A stretch of DNA of 64,000 nucleotides from TMED23 sp964566055 (GTDB lineage: Bacteria > Pseudomonadota > Alphaproteobacteria > Rhodospirillales > UBA2165), in assembly GCA_964566055.1 (NCBI GenBank), contig CAZMHI010000005.1, forward strand, positions 54,884 through 118,883. The letters are read 5' to 3'. Positions 37,431 through 45,439 of the stretch are shown here, in pieces. Within the stretch, counting starts at the first letter, position 1; each line of letters opens with the position of its first letter. The notes below the pieces were generated by a model that ran no database searches, was not told the origin of the DNA, and saw only the letters and a program-made list of their open reading frames with translations. The position numbers and the translations under genes are program-made.

Positions 37431-38864
37431 ATGATTGAAGACCTGCTGGAATTTATTGAAGGCCCGGCGCGATGGACCGTCACAGCGATAGCCTTGATGG
37501 TCTTTTTGTTTTTGGTTGCCCGCCGTAAATCATCGCGCCGCAAACTGTTCGAAGGGCCCGCCAAGCAAACTGACATCATCCTCAATTGGGGAGATAAGCC
37601 CGGCGGCCAGATACCGGTTGAGCCCTGGATGGAGACCCCTGAAATCAAGGCTGTGTTCTCCGCTATCACAAAAAACGGCAAGGAAGCGCGTTTTATCGGC
37701 GGCTGTGTGCGCGACGCACTGCTCAAAAAAACGGTAACAGATGTCGATATCGCCACTCAGGAAACGCCTGATCAGGTGACGTCATTGCTGGAAGAGGCTG
37801 GTATCAAAGCTGTACCAGTCGGTATTGAGCATGGCACGGTGATGGCGGTGATCAATCACCAGAGCTTCGAGATCACGACGCTGAGGCGCGATCTCAAGAC
37901 CGATGGCCGTCATGCCGAGGTAGAGTTCACCGATGATTGGAGACAGGATGCTGCGCGCCGGGATTTCACCTTTAATACCTTGAGCGCGACCCCGGACGGC
38001 ATGGTCTATGACTACTTCAACGGCATTCAGGATTTAGCCGACCGGGTGATCCGCTTTGTCGGCCTCGCACCTGAGCGGATTGAAGAGGACCGGCTTAGAG
38101 TTCTCCGTTATTTCCGCTTTATCGCCACTTTGGGCATGCGGGTCGAAAGCAAAATGGAGTTTCAGGCCTGCATTGACAGAGCATCAAGCCTCAAAGAACT
38201 TTCTGCCGAGCGCATTAAAGCCGAACTGTTCAAAATTTTGGATTCCGCCATGCAGCTGGATGTGGTGGCGTTGATGTACAATCATGGTGTGCTGAAAGTC
38301 ATTCTGCCGCATGTAACCGCACCCGAACGCCTGCGCCAGCTCGTCTGGCTTGAAACCAGCGCTATTAAGTTCGAGAGCGTGCGGCCTGATCCGCTGCGCC
38401 GTCTCGCGGCTTTGGTCAACACCGATGAACGGGGAGCAGCGGACATTACCACAGCGCTCAAACTATCGAATGCCGAGCAGCAACGCCTGAGCTCGTTGAT
38501 CACGCCTGAGTGGGATGCCGATTGGCAGATCACTGACGATGATCTCCGCGCCGTTCTTTACCGGGTGGGGGCAGCAACGGTGATTGACCTGGCGCTGCTC
38601 AAATGGGCGGAGATGCTGGTTGCCTCGCCTACCGGGCTCGGTGAGGTCCAGGACAGCTGGGTGCGGATTATTGAAACTGCCGATCAGGCGCTGTCAGAAA
38701 CGGTGATCACCTTCCCGCTCAAAGGCCAGGACGTGCTTGATCAAGGCGTCGAACCCGGCCCAAAGGTCTCTGATTTACTCGGCCAGGTCGAAGACTGGTG
38801 GCTGGCCGATGGCTGCACCGCCGACCGTGAGGCTTGCCTGACGAAACTTGAGGCGTTGTTGTAG
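37431..38864 (+). CDS. CCA tRNA nucleotidyltransferase with a predicted N-terminal membrane segment
   Basis: Adds or repairs the 3'-CCA of tRNA. The core is typical of the class II polymerase-beta fold: FIGGCVRDALL, DVDIATQ (the metal-binding D-x-D pair), and RRDFTFNTLSA. The first 45 residues are unusual: WTVTAIALMVFLFLVA looks like a membrane helix followed by basic residues. ATG 37431 is the only good upstream start; ATG 37629 would remove this part but cut into conserved N-terminal sequence (IPVEPW). Whether the enzyme is anchored is open. Confidence 0.9.
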   Translation: MIEDLLEFIEGPARWTVTAIALMVFLFLVARRKSSRRKLFEGPAKQTDIILNWGDKPGGQIPVEPWMETPEIKAVFSAITKNGKEARFIGGCVRDALLKKTVTDVDIATQETPDQVTSLLEEAGIKAVPVGIEHGTVMAVINHQSFEITTLRRDLKTDGRHAEVEFTDDWRQDAARRDFTFNTLSATPDGMVYDYFNGIQDLADRVIRFVGLAPERIEEDRLRVLRYFRFIATLGMRVESKMEFQACIDRASSLKELSAERIKAELFKILDSAMQLDVVALMYNHGVLKVILPHVTAPERLRQLVWLETSAIKFESVRPDPLRRLAALVNTDERGAADITTALKLSNAEQQRLSSLITPEWDADWQITDDDLRAVLYRVGAATVIDLALLKWAEMLVASPTGLGEVQDSWVRIIETADQALSETVITFPLKGQDVLDQGVEPGPKVSDLLGQVEDWWLADGCTADREACLTKLEALL

Positions 38865-38931
38865 GCGCTTTAACAGACTTCTGCGTCACATATTTTTGAC
38901 TAGCTATTTTCCGCGAATCCCTGGACAAATC

Positions 38932-40152
38932 ATGGATATGCAGGGGAATTCAAAATTCTGGGCTTTAACACTGCTGACCATCTGCGAGATTTCAGCGATG
39001 TCTTTGTGGTTTTCAGCGACTGCCCTGATCCCAAGTTTTCAAGCTGAGTTCAATATCTCAAGCGATCAAGCTTCGCTGCTGACCAGTGCCGTGCAGGCGG
39101 GGTTTGTCGCCGGCACTCTCTTGAGTGCGATGATGATGCTGGCCGACCGCTTTGACCCGAGGCGGGTTTTCCTGGCCTCAACGCTGATCGCCACCCTTGC
39201 CAATTCCTCAATCCTGCTCACCGATCCGACCACGCTGACGACCATAGCTTTACGTTTTATTACCGGTATCTGCATGGCCGGCATCTATCCGGTCGGCATG
39301 AAGATCGCCACGACCTGGGCCAAAGGCGATATCGGCTTTCTGGTGGGTTTGCTGGTCGGCGGGTTAACCCTAGGCTCAGCCGCACCATATTTGATCAGTT
39401 CGATGCTGATTTTGGATTGGCAGCTGACAATTGCCGGCACCTCAATCGCCTCCCTGGCCGCTGCGGTACTCATTATTTTTGTCGGCCTCGGTCCCAATCA
39501 TATTCCAGCCCGAAAATTTCGCTGGGGCGCGGCACTAACGGCGTGGAAAACAAAGTCACTGCGCCTCGCCAATTTCGGTTATCTCGGCCATATGTGGGAG
39601 CTCTATGCCATGCTGGCCTGGATCGGCATTTTCCTTGATGCCAGTTTCAAGATCACGCTGCCCTCCGGCGATGGAGCGGTTTTGGCCAAAGTCGTGACTT
39701 TTACCGTGATTGGTATCGGTGGGGCCATCGGCTGCATCGGCGGTGGCCTCATAGCCGACCGGGTTGGCCGCACAACGCTGACCATGGGAGCCATGATCAT
39801 GAGCGGCGCCTGCGCCATAGCCGTTGGCTTTCTATTCACCAGCCCGCCCTCAATATTAATCTTAGTCTGCTTCATCTGGGGGATCACGATCATCGCCGAC
39901 TCTGCGCAATTTTCCGCCTCGATTGCCGAGCTGTCGCCGCCCGATATGGTCGGCACCATGTTGACCATTCAAACCTGCGCCGGCTTTCTGCTGACGCTCT
40001 TCACCATTCATATGATGCCGTATTTGATCGAGGCGGTGAGCTGGAAGTACGCCTTCGCCGTGCTGGCGATTGGCCCTGTTCTGGGCACCATCGCCATGGG
40101 ACGTCTCAGGGCACATCCGGAAGCGGTAAAAATCGCCGGCGGGATGCGCTAA
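38932..40152 (+). CDS. Major facilitator superfamily transporter
   Basis: A 406-residue permease with 12 predicted membrane segments. The signature loop between helices 2 and 3 reads MLADRFDPRRVF, and a second in the C-half reads GLIADRVGRTTL, both typical MFS motif A. No substrate can be assigned; resemblance to nitrate/nitrite or cyanate type permeases is only general. I chose ATG 38932 over the longer frame from 38848, which would overlap the CCA gene. Confidence 0.9.
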   Translation: MDMQGNSKFWALTLLTICEISAMSLWFSATALIPSFQAEFNISSDQASLLTSAVQAGFVAGTLLSAMMMLADRFDPRRVFLASTLIATLANSSILLTDPTTLTTIALRFITGICMAGIYPVGMKIATTWAKGDIGFLVGLLVGGLTLGSAAPYLISSMLILDWQLTIAGTSIASLAAAVLIIFVGLGPNHIPARKFRWGAALTAWKTKSLRLANFGYLGHMWELYAMLAWIGIFLDASFKITLPSGDGAVLAKVVTFTVIGIGGAIGCIGGGLIADRVGRTTLTMGAMIMSGACAIAVGFLFTSPPSILILVCFIWGITIIADSAQFSASIAELSPPDMVGTMLTIQTCAGFLLTLFTIHMMPYLIEAVSWKYAFAVLAIGPVLGTIAMGRLRAHPEAVKIAGGMR

Positions 40153-40160
40153 GACTTAAC

Positions 40161-41246
40161 TCATTTTTTTACCGACACCTCAATGCCCAATAGATGTGCG
40201 GCGTTTTTACCCATCACTAGCGCTTTGTCGCCTTCGCTCAGGCCTTGCACGGAATCGACATGGCCGACCGGGTCCGGCTCGGCCATATCAAACGGATAAT
40301 CGGTGCCCATGACGATTTGTTCCGGCCCCCAGGTTTCGATCAGATAGCGCAATTGATGCTCGGTAAAGACAACGCTGTCGAAATAGAGTTTTTTAATATA
40401 TTCCGAGGGCGGTTTGCTGATCACCTGACGGCAATCGTCCCGCAGATGATAGGGATGGTCAAAACGCCCGGCATAGGCGGGGATATAGCCGCCGCCATGG
40501 GCAATGCAGATTTTGAGGCCCGGAAAGCGCTCAAGATAACCGTCAAACACCAGATGCCCGACGGCCAAGGCTGATTCCACCGGATGGCCGATGGTGTTCC
40601 TGAAATAGTGATCATCCATGCGCTCGACATAGCTGGTGCCGATCGGATGGATAAAAATCATCACGTCTTTTTCTTCGCAGCGGGCAAAGAACTTTTCGAG
40701 CCCGGCCCGGGTCAAATCCTGGCCATTGACATTGGTTGAAACCTCGACGCCTTTAAAGCCAAGCTCGTCAACGCAGCGGTCCAGTTCGGCCACCGACATT
40801 TCCGGGTTTTGCAACGGCACCGTGCCAAGCCCGACAAAGCGGTCCGGATTTCCAGCCACCACCTCGGCGATGCGGTCATTGACCACCCGCGAGGTATCCC
40901 GGGTAAACTCCGCGTCATAACCATAATTATAATGAAATGGCGAAGTCGAAATGGCCTGCACATCAACGCCCTGGGCATCCATATCTTTCAGGCGCACTTT
41001 GGGATCGGTCAGCTTCGGCATAATGAGCTGCTGCTGCTCGGTATTAATCTTGGCAGTGATCGGGTTGGTATCGACCATCTTGCGGCCGGTGTCATCGGGC
41101 GAGAGCTGCTGCAGCATCTTGTCGGCTTCCGGCACATGGATATGGCAGTGAATATCGACGGTAAAATGTTTGTTGTTTCTTGAGACAGTTTCGGCGTGGC
41201 CGGAACCCTCTGCCGCCGGGGCGTGATGTGCGCATTTGAAGAACAT
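40161..41246 (-). CDS. Amidohydrolase of the ACMSD-like decarboxylase family
   Basis: A 361-residue metal-dependent enzyme of the amidohydrolase superfamily. It has the N-terminal metal motif HCHIH (about residues 33-37), the MIFIHPIGT segment, IAHGGGY with another ligand His, and GTDYPFDM with the catalytic Asp. Relatives decarboxylate aromatic or muconate semialdehyde acids. The substrate is unknown. It is convergent with the MFS gene. Confidence 0.9.
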   Translation of the reverse strand: MFFKCAHHAPAAEGSGHAETVSRNNKHFTVDIHCHIHVPEADKMLQQLSPDDTGRKMVDTNPITAKINTEQQQLIMPKLTDPKVRLKDMDAQGVDVQAISTSPFHYNYGYDAEFTRDTSRVVNDRIAEVVAGNPDRFVGLGTVPLQNPEMSVAELDRCVDELGFKGVEVSTNVNGQDLTRAGLEKFFARCEEKDVMIFIHPIGTSYVERMDDHYFRNTIGHPVESALAVGHLVFDGYLERFPGLKICIAHGGGYIPAYAGRFDHPYHLRDDCRQVISKPPSEYIKKLYFDSVVFTEHQLRYLIETWGPEQIVMGTDYPFDMAEPDPVGHVDSVQGLSEGDKALVMGKNAAHLLGIEVSVKK

Positions 41247-41503
41247 AAACTGATCCGTTTTTGTGATTTAAGCTGGCGGGATTAAATCGGTCACTGTGAG
41301 TACAGACAAGCTTTATTTTCGCGCCATTTGGAAATCTTACGGGAACACCTGCCCATTGGGCGCAACCATCGTCCGCACTTGGCTCTCATTCACCAAGCTG
41401 GTGAAACGGCTTACAACCGTTAATTTTACTGTAGAAAAATTTTCTAAGAATGAATATAAGTGATGTAACAAATAAAATTATTTTTGAGGGAACTTGAATA
41501 GAT

Positions 41504-41944
41504 ATGAGCGCAAGCTACATAATTGAGCCCGGCATAAACACCGTTTTCATAAAGCATACCGAAAAAATTGACCCTCTTGAATTCAGCGCGTTTTTCCAAG
41601 AGTTGGTAACCCTCCCTGATTTCAAATTAGGCATAAATGTCTGGCGGGATACTAGAGGCGCGAAAATCCCTAAAGAATGGAATTACGAGTTTTTCCGCGA
41701 TCAAATTGAAATCAACAAATATCCTGCAGGAAAAGAGTTAGGCTTTGCCAAGCTCGCTTGGATGGTTGAGGCTGGTCACCAATATTCCGTAGGCCACCAG
41801 GGCGTGTTGAGCAATCACACGAAAAAGAGAGACAGGATCGAACGCCGCATATTCAGGGAAGATCATGACGCAAAAGAATGGTTAGGCATCCCAACTGACT
41901 ATGAAATCTCTTTTTCCGGCGCCGCCAAATTTCATAGTATGTAA
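41504..41944 (+). CDS. Small protein of unknown function, paralogue of the one at 28090
   Basis: A 146-residue soluble protein with a GAGGGA ribosome site. It shares the C-terminal DAKEWLGIPTDYEI pattern with the protein at 28090 and weaker matches before it (FKLGINVWRD against YQVGYNFYMD). A STAS/SpoIIAA-like fold is possible but unproven. It lies 26 bases before cinA's domain gene. Confidence 0.6.
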   Translation: MSASYIIEPGINTVFIKHTEKIDPLEFSAFFQELVTLPDFKLGINVWRDTRGAKIPKEWNYEFFRDQIEINKYPAGKELGFAKLAWMVEAGHQYSVGHQGVLSNHTKKRDRIERRIFREDHDAKEWLGIPTDYEISFSGAAKFHSM

Positions 41945-41970
41945 AAATCAATTAATTCGGAAATCAATTT

Positions 41971-42465
41971 ATGAATTTATCAGGTCTGGCCGGTGATCTC
42001 GGCGCACTCTTAAAACAAAATGAGCAGACGATATCGGTTGCCGAATCTTCCTCCGGCGGGCTGGTGTCAGCAGCGCTTTTGTCGATCCCCGGTGCTTCGG
42101 CCTATTTTGCAGGCGGTGGCGTGATCTATACCAGAGATGCCCGGCGGGAGTTTCTCAGTCTGCCCGAAGAAATAGTCACCATGCGGGCAGCGACCGAAGA
42201 ATATGCCATGATCGTCGCCCAAGCAGTTAAAGACAAGATGGGCACGACCTGGGGCCTCGCTGAAACCGGCGCCAGTGGTCCCAGTGGCAATCGCTACGGC
42301 GATGAGGCAGGCCATGTCTGTGTCGCCGTCGCCGGGCCGGTTGAAAAATCCGTGACCCTTGAGACCGGCAGTTCTGAGCGGGAGGAAAATATGTGGGCCT
42401 TTACTAAAGCTGCGCTTGGGCTGCTTGAAACGGCTATCAAGGAAAACCGAAATATGTCTAGATAA
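41971..42465 (+). CDS. CinA C-terminal domain protein (nicotinamide-nucleotide amidohydrolase)
   Basis: A stand-alone 164-residue CinA C-terminal domain. Such proteins deamidate NMN to nicotinate mononucleotide in NAD recycling. The motif TISVAESSSGGLVSAALLS carries the catalytic Ser, and GLAETGASGPSGNRYGDEAG is the second conserved loop. The CinA molybdopterin-like N-terminal domain is absent, as in E. coli PncC. Confidence 0.9.
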   Translation: MNLSGLAGDLGALLKQNEQTISVAESSSGGLVSAALLSIPGASAYFAGGGVIYTRDARREFLSLPEEIVTMRAATEEYAMIVAQAVKDKMGTTWGLAETGASGPSGNRYGDEAGHVCVAVAGPVEKSVTLETGSSEREENMWAFTKAALGLLETAIKENRNMSR

Positions 42466-42485
42466 AACCTTTAAATACGCCAGCA

Positions 42486-42518
42486 GGTCCCCACATAGTT
42501 GGTTATGTGAGGGACCAA
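42486..42518 (+). promoter_or_regulatory. Hairpin sequestering the ribosome binding site of the gene at 42519
   Basis: GGTCCCCACATA (42486-42497) pairs with TATGTG-A-GGGACC (42504-42516) as a 12-bp stem with one bulged A and a six-base loop. The 3' arm contains GAGGG, the only good ribosome site for ATG 42519. There is no T-run, so it is not a terminator. Translational control is inferred. Confidence 0.6.
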
Positions 42519-42815
42519 ATGATCATCTATTTAGTAACGTTTAATCTAAGCGAAAAGTATTCCGATAATGCCATCGGCTTTCGGGATATCTTTGCCAAAA
42601 TATTCAAAGAGACTGAGGGTTTTATTTCTGCCGATTTTTTCCGCGACGAGGAAACTCAGGAGGCAGGAGGCTTTACAGTATGGGAATCGGAAGAAAAGGC
42701 GAAAGCGGCTCTTGCAGAACTGCAACCTTTGTTGCTTAGATCCATTGGCGGCAGCGGTGATGGGACCTTTTCAATCAAAAAGCTTGTCCACACCTTGCGG
42801 GTTGATAACGAATAA
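42519..42815 (+). CDS. Small dimeric alpha-beta barrel (ABM/YdhR-like) protein
   Basis: A 98-residue protein. IIYLVTFNLSEKYSDNAIGFRDIFAKIFKETEGFISADFFRDEETQEAGGFTVWESEEKAKAAL has the order of the ferredoxin-like fold of antibiotic-biosynthesis monooxygenase and YdhR families. Those are small cytoplasmic proteins; no catalytic residue is evident. I chose ATG 42519 over the GTG at 42507 because GAGGG lies 5 bases upstream. Confidence 0.7.
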   Translation: MIIYLVTFNLSEKYSDNAIGFRDIFAKIFKETEGFISADFFRDEETQEAGGFTVWESEEKAKAALAELQPLLLRSIGGSGDGTFSIKKLVHTLRVDNE

Positions 42816-42820
42816 CTGCT

Positions 42821-43639
42821 CTAATTTGCCGGAAACTGTTCCAAGTAGTCAGCGTAACGCTCTGCCACCTGATCTCTGATTTTAGCGCCAAATTCTTTCA
42901 TTTCATCAAGCTCGCCCGGCTTGAAATAATCAGTGATGCCAGCGGCGAAACTTGGCCGCGCCAAAGCCTGCTCCCGCCATTTTTGCACCAAAGGCCGCTC
43001 AGCAATCCAGATATCGAGCAGGCCTAAATACCCAAGCCTAGCGGCAAAAGGCATCATATTGATATCAGCAAGGGTAAATTGATCACCGAGCAGCCAGGGC
43101 CGGCCATCACTGAGATCTTTCTCCATGGTTTTAAAAGCTTTTTCGTAGGCTGCGATGCCGTTAAATACGAATGGCGAGTCCACCCCGTCCTTGTAGGTCG
43201 ACATCACCCGGTCGCGCCGCCTGGGATCGCCAACATTGGCAAATCTTTGAGCGCGTTGCTCGTCCGTCATGTTTTGTACGCGCTCCCGGAACATGGCCGA
43301 GAAACTCAAATCCATTACTCCTTCAAATAGGCCTTCGTCGACGGCCTTGCTCCAAAGCCGCATGCGGGTGCGACCATAGGCATCCGCTGGTATTAGGCTG
43401 GGCTCAGGATAGGTCTCATCCAGAAATTCACAGATCAGCGTTGATTCTATCACCGGCTGGCCGTCGGCCATTAAAGTCGGCACGACACCTTTGGGATTTA
43501 GTTTAAGATATTCTGGATCATATTGCTCGCCGGTGAAAAGATTGACTTCGTGAGTGGTATAATCGAGCCCTTTTTCGGAAAGCGTTATGCGGACTTTCTG
43601 GGCACACACAGAATTGCCAAATTGATAAAGCTCGAGCAT
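42821..43639 (-). CDS. Glutathione S-transferase family protein
   Basis: A 272-residue cytosolic GST. The thioredoxin-like N-domain reads LYQFGNSVCAQKVRITLSEKGL, followed by NPKGVVPTL and ESTLICEFLDETYP, which hold the glutathione site. An all-helical C-domain follows, with a conserved LLGDQFTLADINMMPF segment. The Cys-containing SVCAQK site suggests the beta/omega-type rather than Tyr-type GST. Substrate is unknown. It lies 0 bases from the STAS-like gene upstream (43640). Confidence 0.93.
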   Translation of the reverse strand: MLELYQFGNSVCAQKVRITLSEKGLDYTTHEVNLFTGEQYDPEYLKLNPKGVVPTLMADGQPVIESTLICEFLDETYPEPSLIPADAYGRTRMRLWSKAVDEGLFEGVMDLSFSAMFRERVQNMTDEQRAQRFANVGDPRRRDRVMSTYKDGVDSPFVFNGIAAYEKAFKTMEKDLSDGRPWLLGDQFTLADINMMPFAARLGYLGLLDIWIAERPLVQKWREQALARPSFAAGITDYFKPGELDEMKEFGAKIRDQVAERYADYLEQFPAN

Positions 43640-43987
43640 TTATTCTTTCACCCAGATCAGCGCCGCGTTCTTATCGGCAACGTTAAAAAACCGCACGTCG
43701 GAATCTTTTAGTGTCGCTTCAGCCAAGGCTGCTAAATCCCTGGCAAGCTCATTGCCAAGGATGGCAATTTTCTTGAGGTCCTCCCGGCCAAAGGAGAATT
43801 TTTCCTGCGCCTGCGCCCATTCCCAGCCTTCTAAGTCGGTGAAATCTCCAAACAATCGCAGACTTGTTTGAGTGGATAGCACTTCATCCAATTGCGGCAG
43901 GATCGCCCGGTAATCGGCATCCGAAACCCGGCCCGAGGCTTTCAGGCAAACTAAATTACCAGCGCTTTCCGGCAGCCACTGCAGCAT
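43640..43987 (-). CDS. STAS/SpoIIAA-like domain protein
   Basis: A 115-residue soluble protein. MLQWLPESAGNLVCLKASGRVSDADY and the later FGREDLKKIAILGNELARDL match the SpoIIAA-like family, with the characteristic D-x-x-G/E-WE-x-A and a final A-x-I-W. It starts 11 bases after the lpd stop and is probably co-transcribed with the sucCDAB-lpd operon, as in other alphaproteobacteria. Start ATG 43987 avoids overlap with lpd. Confidence 0.7.
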   Translation of the reverse strand: MLQWLPESAGNLVCLKASGRVSDADYRAILPQLDEVLSTQTSLRLFGDFTDLEGWEWAQAQEKFSFGREDLKKIAILGNELARDLAALAEATLKDSDVRFFNVADKNAALIWVKE

Positions 43988-43997
43988 CAGCCCAGAA

Positions 43998-45401
43998 TCA
44001 GCTATGCAGAGCGCGGTCAGCAACGTCGAGCGCAGCTTCTTTAACCACTTCGCTGAGCCCCGGATGACCATGACAAGTCCGGGCAATATCTTCGGCCGAG
44101 CCGCCGAACTCCATAGCGACCACGCATTCCTGGATGAGATCACCGGCGGCGGCGCCGACAATGTGAACTCCCAGCACTTCATCGGTTTCCGCATCGGCGA
44201 GAATTTTAACGAAACCGTCGGTGGCGCTCATCGCACGGGCGCGGGCATTGGCGGTGAAACTAAACTTGCCGGCGTTATAGGCAATACCGGCCTCTTTAAG
44301 CTGCTCCTCAGTCTTGCCGACTGTGGCGACTTCAGGGCTGGTATAAACAATGCCCGGAATGGCATCGTAATTGATATGACCAGATTGTCCGGCCAGCATT
44401 TCAGCCAGTACGACGCCTTCGTCTTCGGCTTTGTGGGCCAGCATCATGCCGCCGATAACGTCACCAATGGCATAGATGCCGTCGACATTGGTTTTAAAGT
44501 TGGTATCGACTTTGATAAAGCCGCGGTCCATTTCAACACCGGCTGATTCGAGGCCGAGCCCTTCCGTATAGGGAATACGGCCAATCGCTACCAAGACGCA
44601 ATCGGCTTTCATTTCTTCGGCGTCACCGCCATCCCGCGGCTCAACCGTCAAGGTTACACCAGTTTTAGAAGTCTTCGCGCCAGTGACTTTGCTTTTCATT
44701 TTAAACTTCATGCCTTGCTTTTTAAGGGAGCGCTGGGCAACTTTCGACACCTCGGCGTCCGAGCCCGGCAGACAAACATCCAGAAACTCAACGACTTCAA
44801 CTTCGGCGCCCAAACGCCGCCAAACCGAGCCCAATTCAAGGCCGATAACACCAGCGCCGATGACGATCATTTTTTTCGGCACTTTGGTAAGTTCCAGCGC
44901 TCCGGTTGAGCTGATGATTGATTTCTCATCAATCTCAACGCCCGGCAAAGGCGCAACATCCGAGCCTGTGGCAATAATAATGTTTTTGGTCGAGATGGTG
45001 TCGGCTTTGCCATTGTCATCGGTGATCGTCACCGACCCGGCCCCGCTAATCGAGCCGGTGCCCAGCAGGCGGTCGATTTTATTTTTCTTCATCAGGAAAT
45101 CGACGCCTTTGATAGTATCGCCGACGACGCCGTCCTTGTGGGCCATCATGGCTTTAAGATCGAGCTTCACGCCGCTGGCAACCACACCGTGACCAGCCAT
45201 GCCTTCGGTTGCTTCTTCGTACAGATGCGAAGAATGCAGTAGTGCCTTCGAGGGGATACAGCCGACGTTCAAACAAGTGCCGCCAAGAGTTGGGCGTTTC
45301 TCAACAATGGCAACTTTCAAGCCTAATTGCGCAGCGCGAATGGCGGCGACATAGCCGCCCGGTCCTGCGCCAATTATCGTGACATCATAAGTGTCGGCCA
45401 T
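43998..45401 (-). CDS. lpdA: Dihydrolipoyl dehydrogenase of the 2-oxoglutarate dehydrogenase complex
   Basis: E3 flavoprotein. It reoxidises lipoamide on the E2 subunit and reduces NAD. The 467-residue protein has GAGPGGYVAAIRAAQLG (FAD), the redox disulfide GGTCLNVGCIPSK, GAGVIGLELGSVWRRLG (NAD), and the C-terminal CHGHPGLSE active-site His. It is downstream of sucB and upstream of the STAS-like gene. Confidence 0.98.
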   Translation of the reverse strand: MADTYDVTIIGAGPGGYVAAIRAAQLGLKVAIVEKRPTLGGTCLNVGCIPSKALLHSSHLYEEATEGMAGHGVVASGVKLDLKAMMAHKDGVVGDTIKGVDFLMKKNKIDRLLGTGSISGAGSVTITDDNGKADTISTKNIIIATGSDVAPLPGVEIDEKSIISSTGALELTKVPKKMIVIGAGVIGLELGSVWRRLGAEVEVVEFLDVCLPGSDAEVSKVAQRSLKKQGMKFKMKSKVTGAKTSKTGVTLTVEPRDGGDAEEMKADCVLVAIGRIPYTEGLGLESAGVEMDRGFIKVDTNFKTNVDGIYAIGDVIGGMMLAHKAEDEGVVLAEMLAGQSGHINYDAIPGIVYTSPEVATVGKTEEQLKEAGIAYNAGKFSFTANARARAMSATDGFVKILADAETDEVLGVHIVGAAAGDLIQECVVAMEFGGSAEDIARTCHGHPGLSEVVKEAALDVADRALHS

Positions 45402-45439
45402 AATGGAAGTCCTCGTTTTTTTTTAAAAATTTTTTACTC

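Noticed and set aside
43640..44194. A longer STAS-like frame starting at 44194
   Set aside because: It would run inside lpdA in another frame; ATG 43987 follows the lpd stop.
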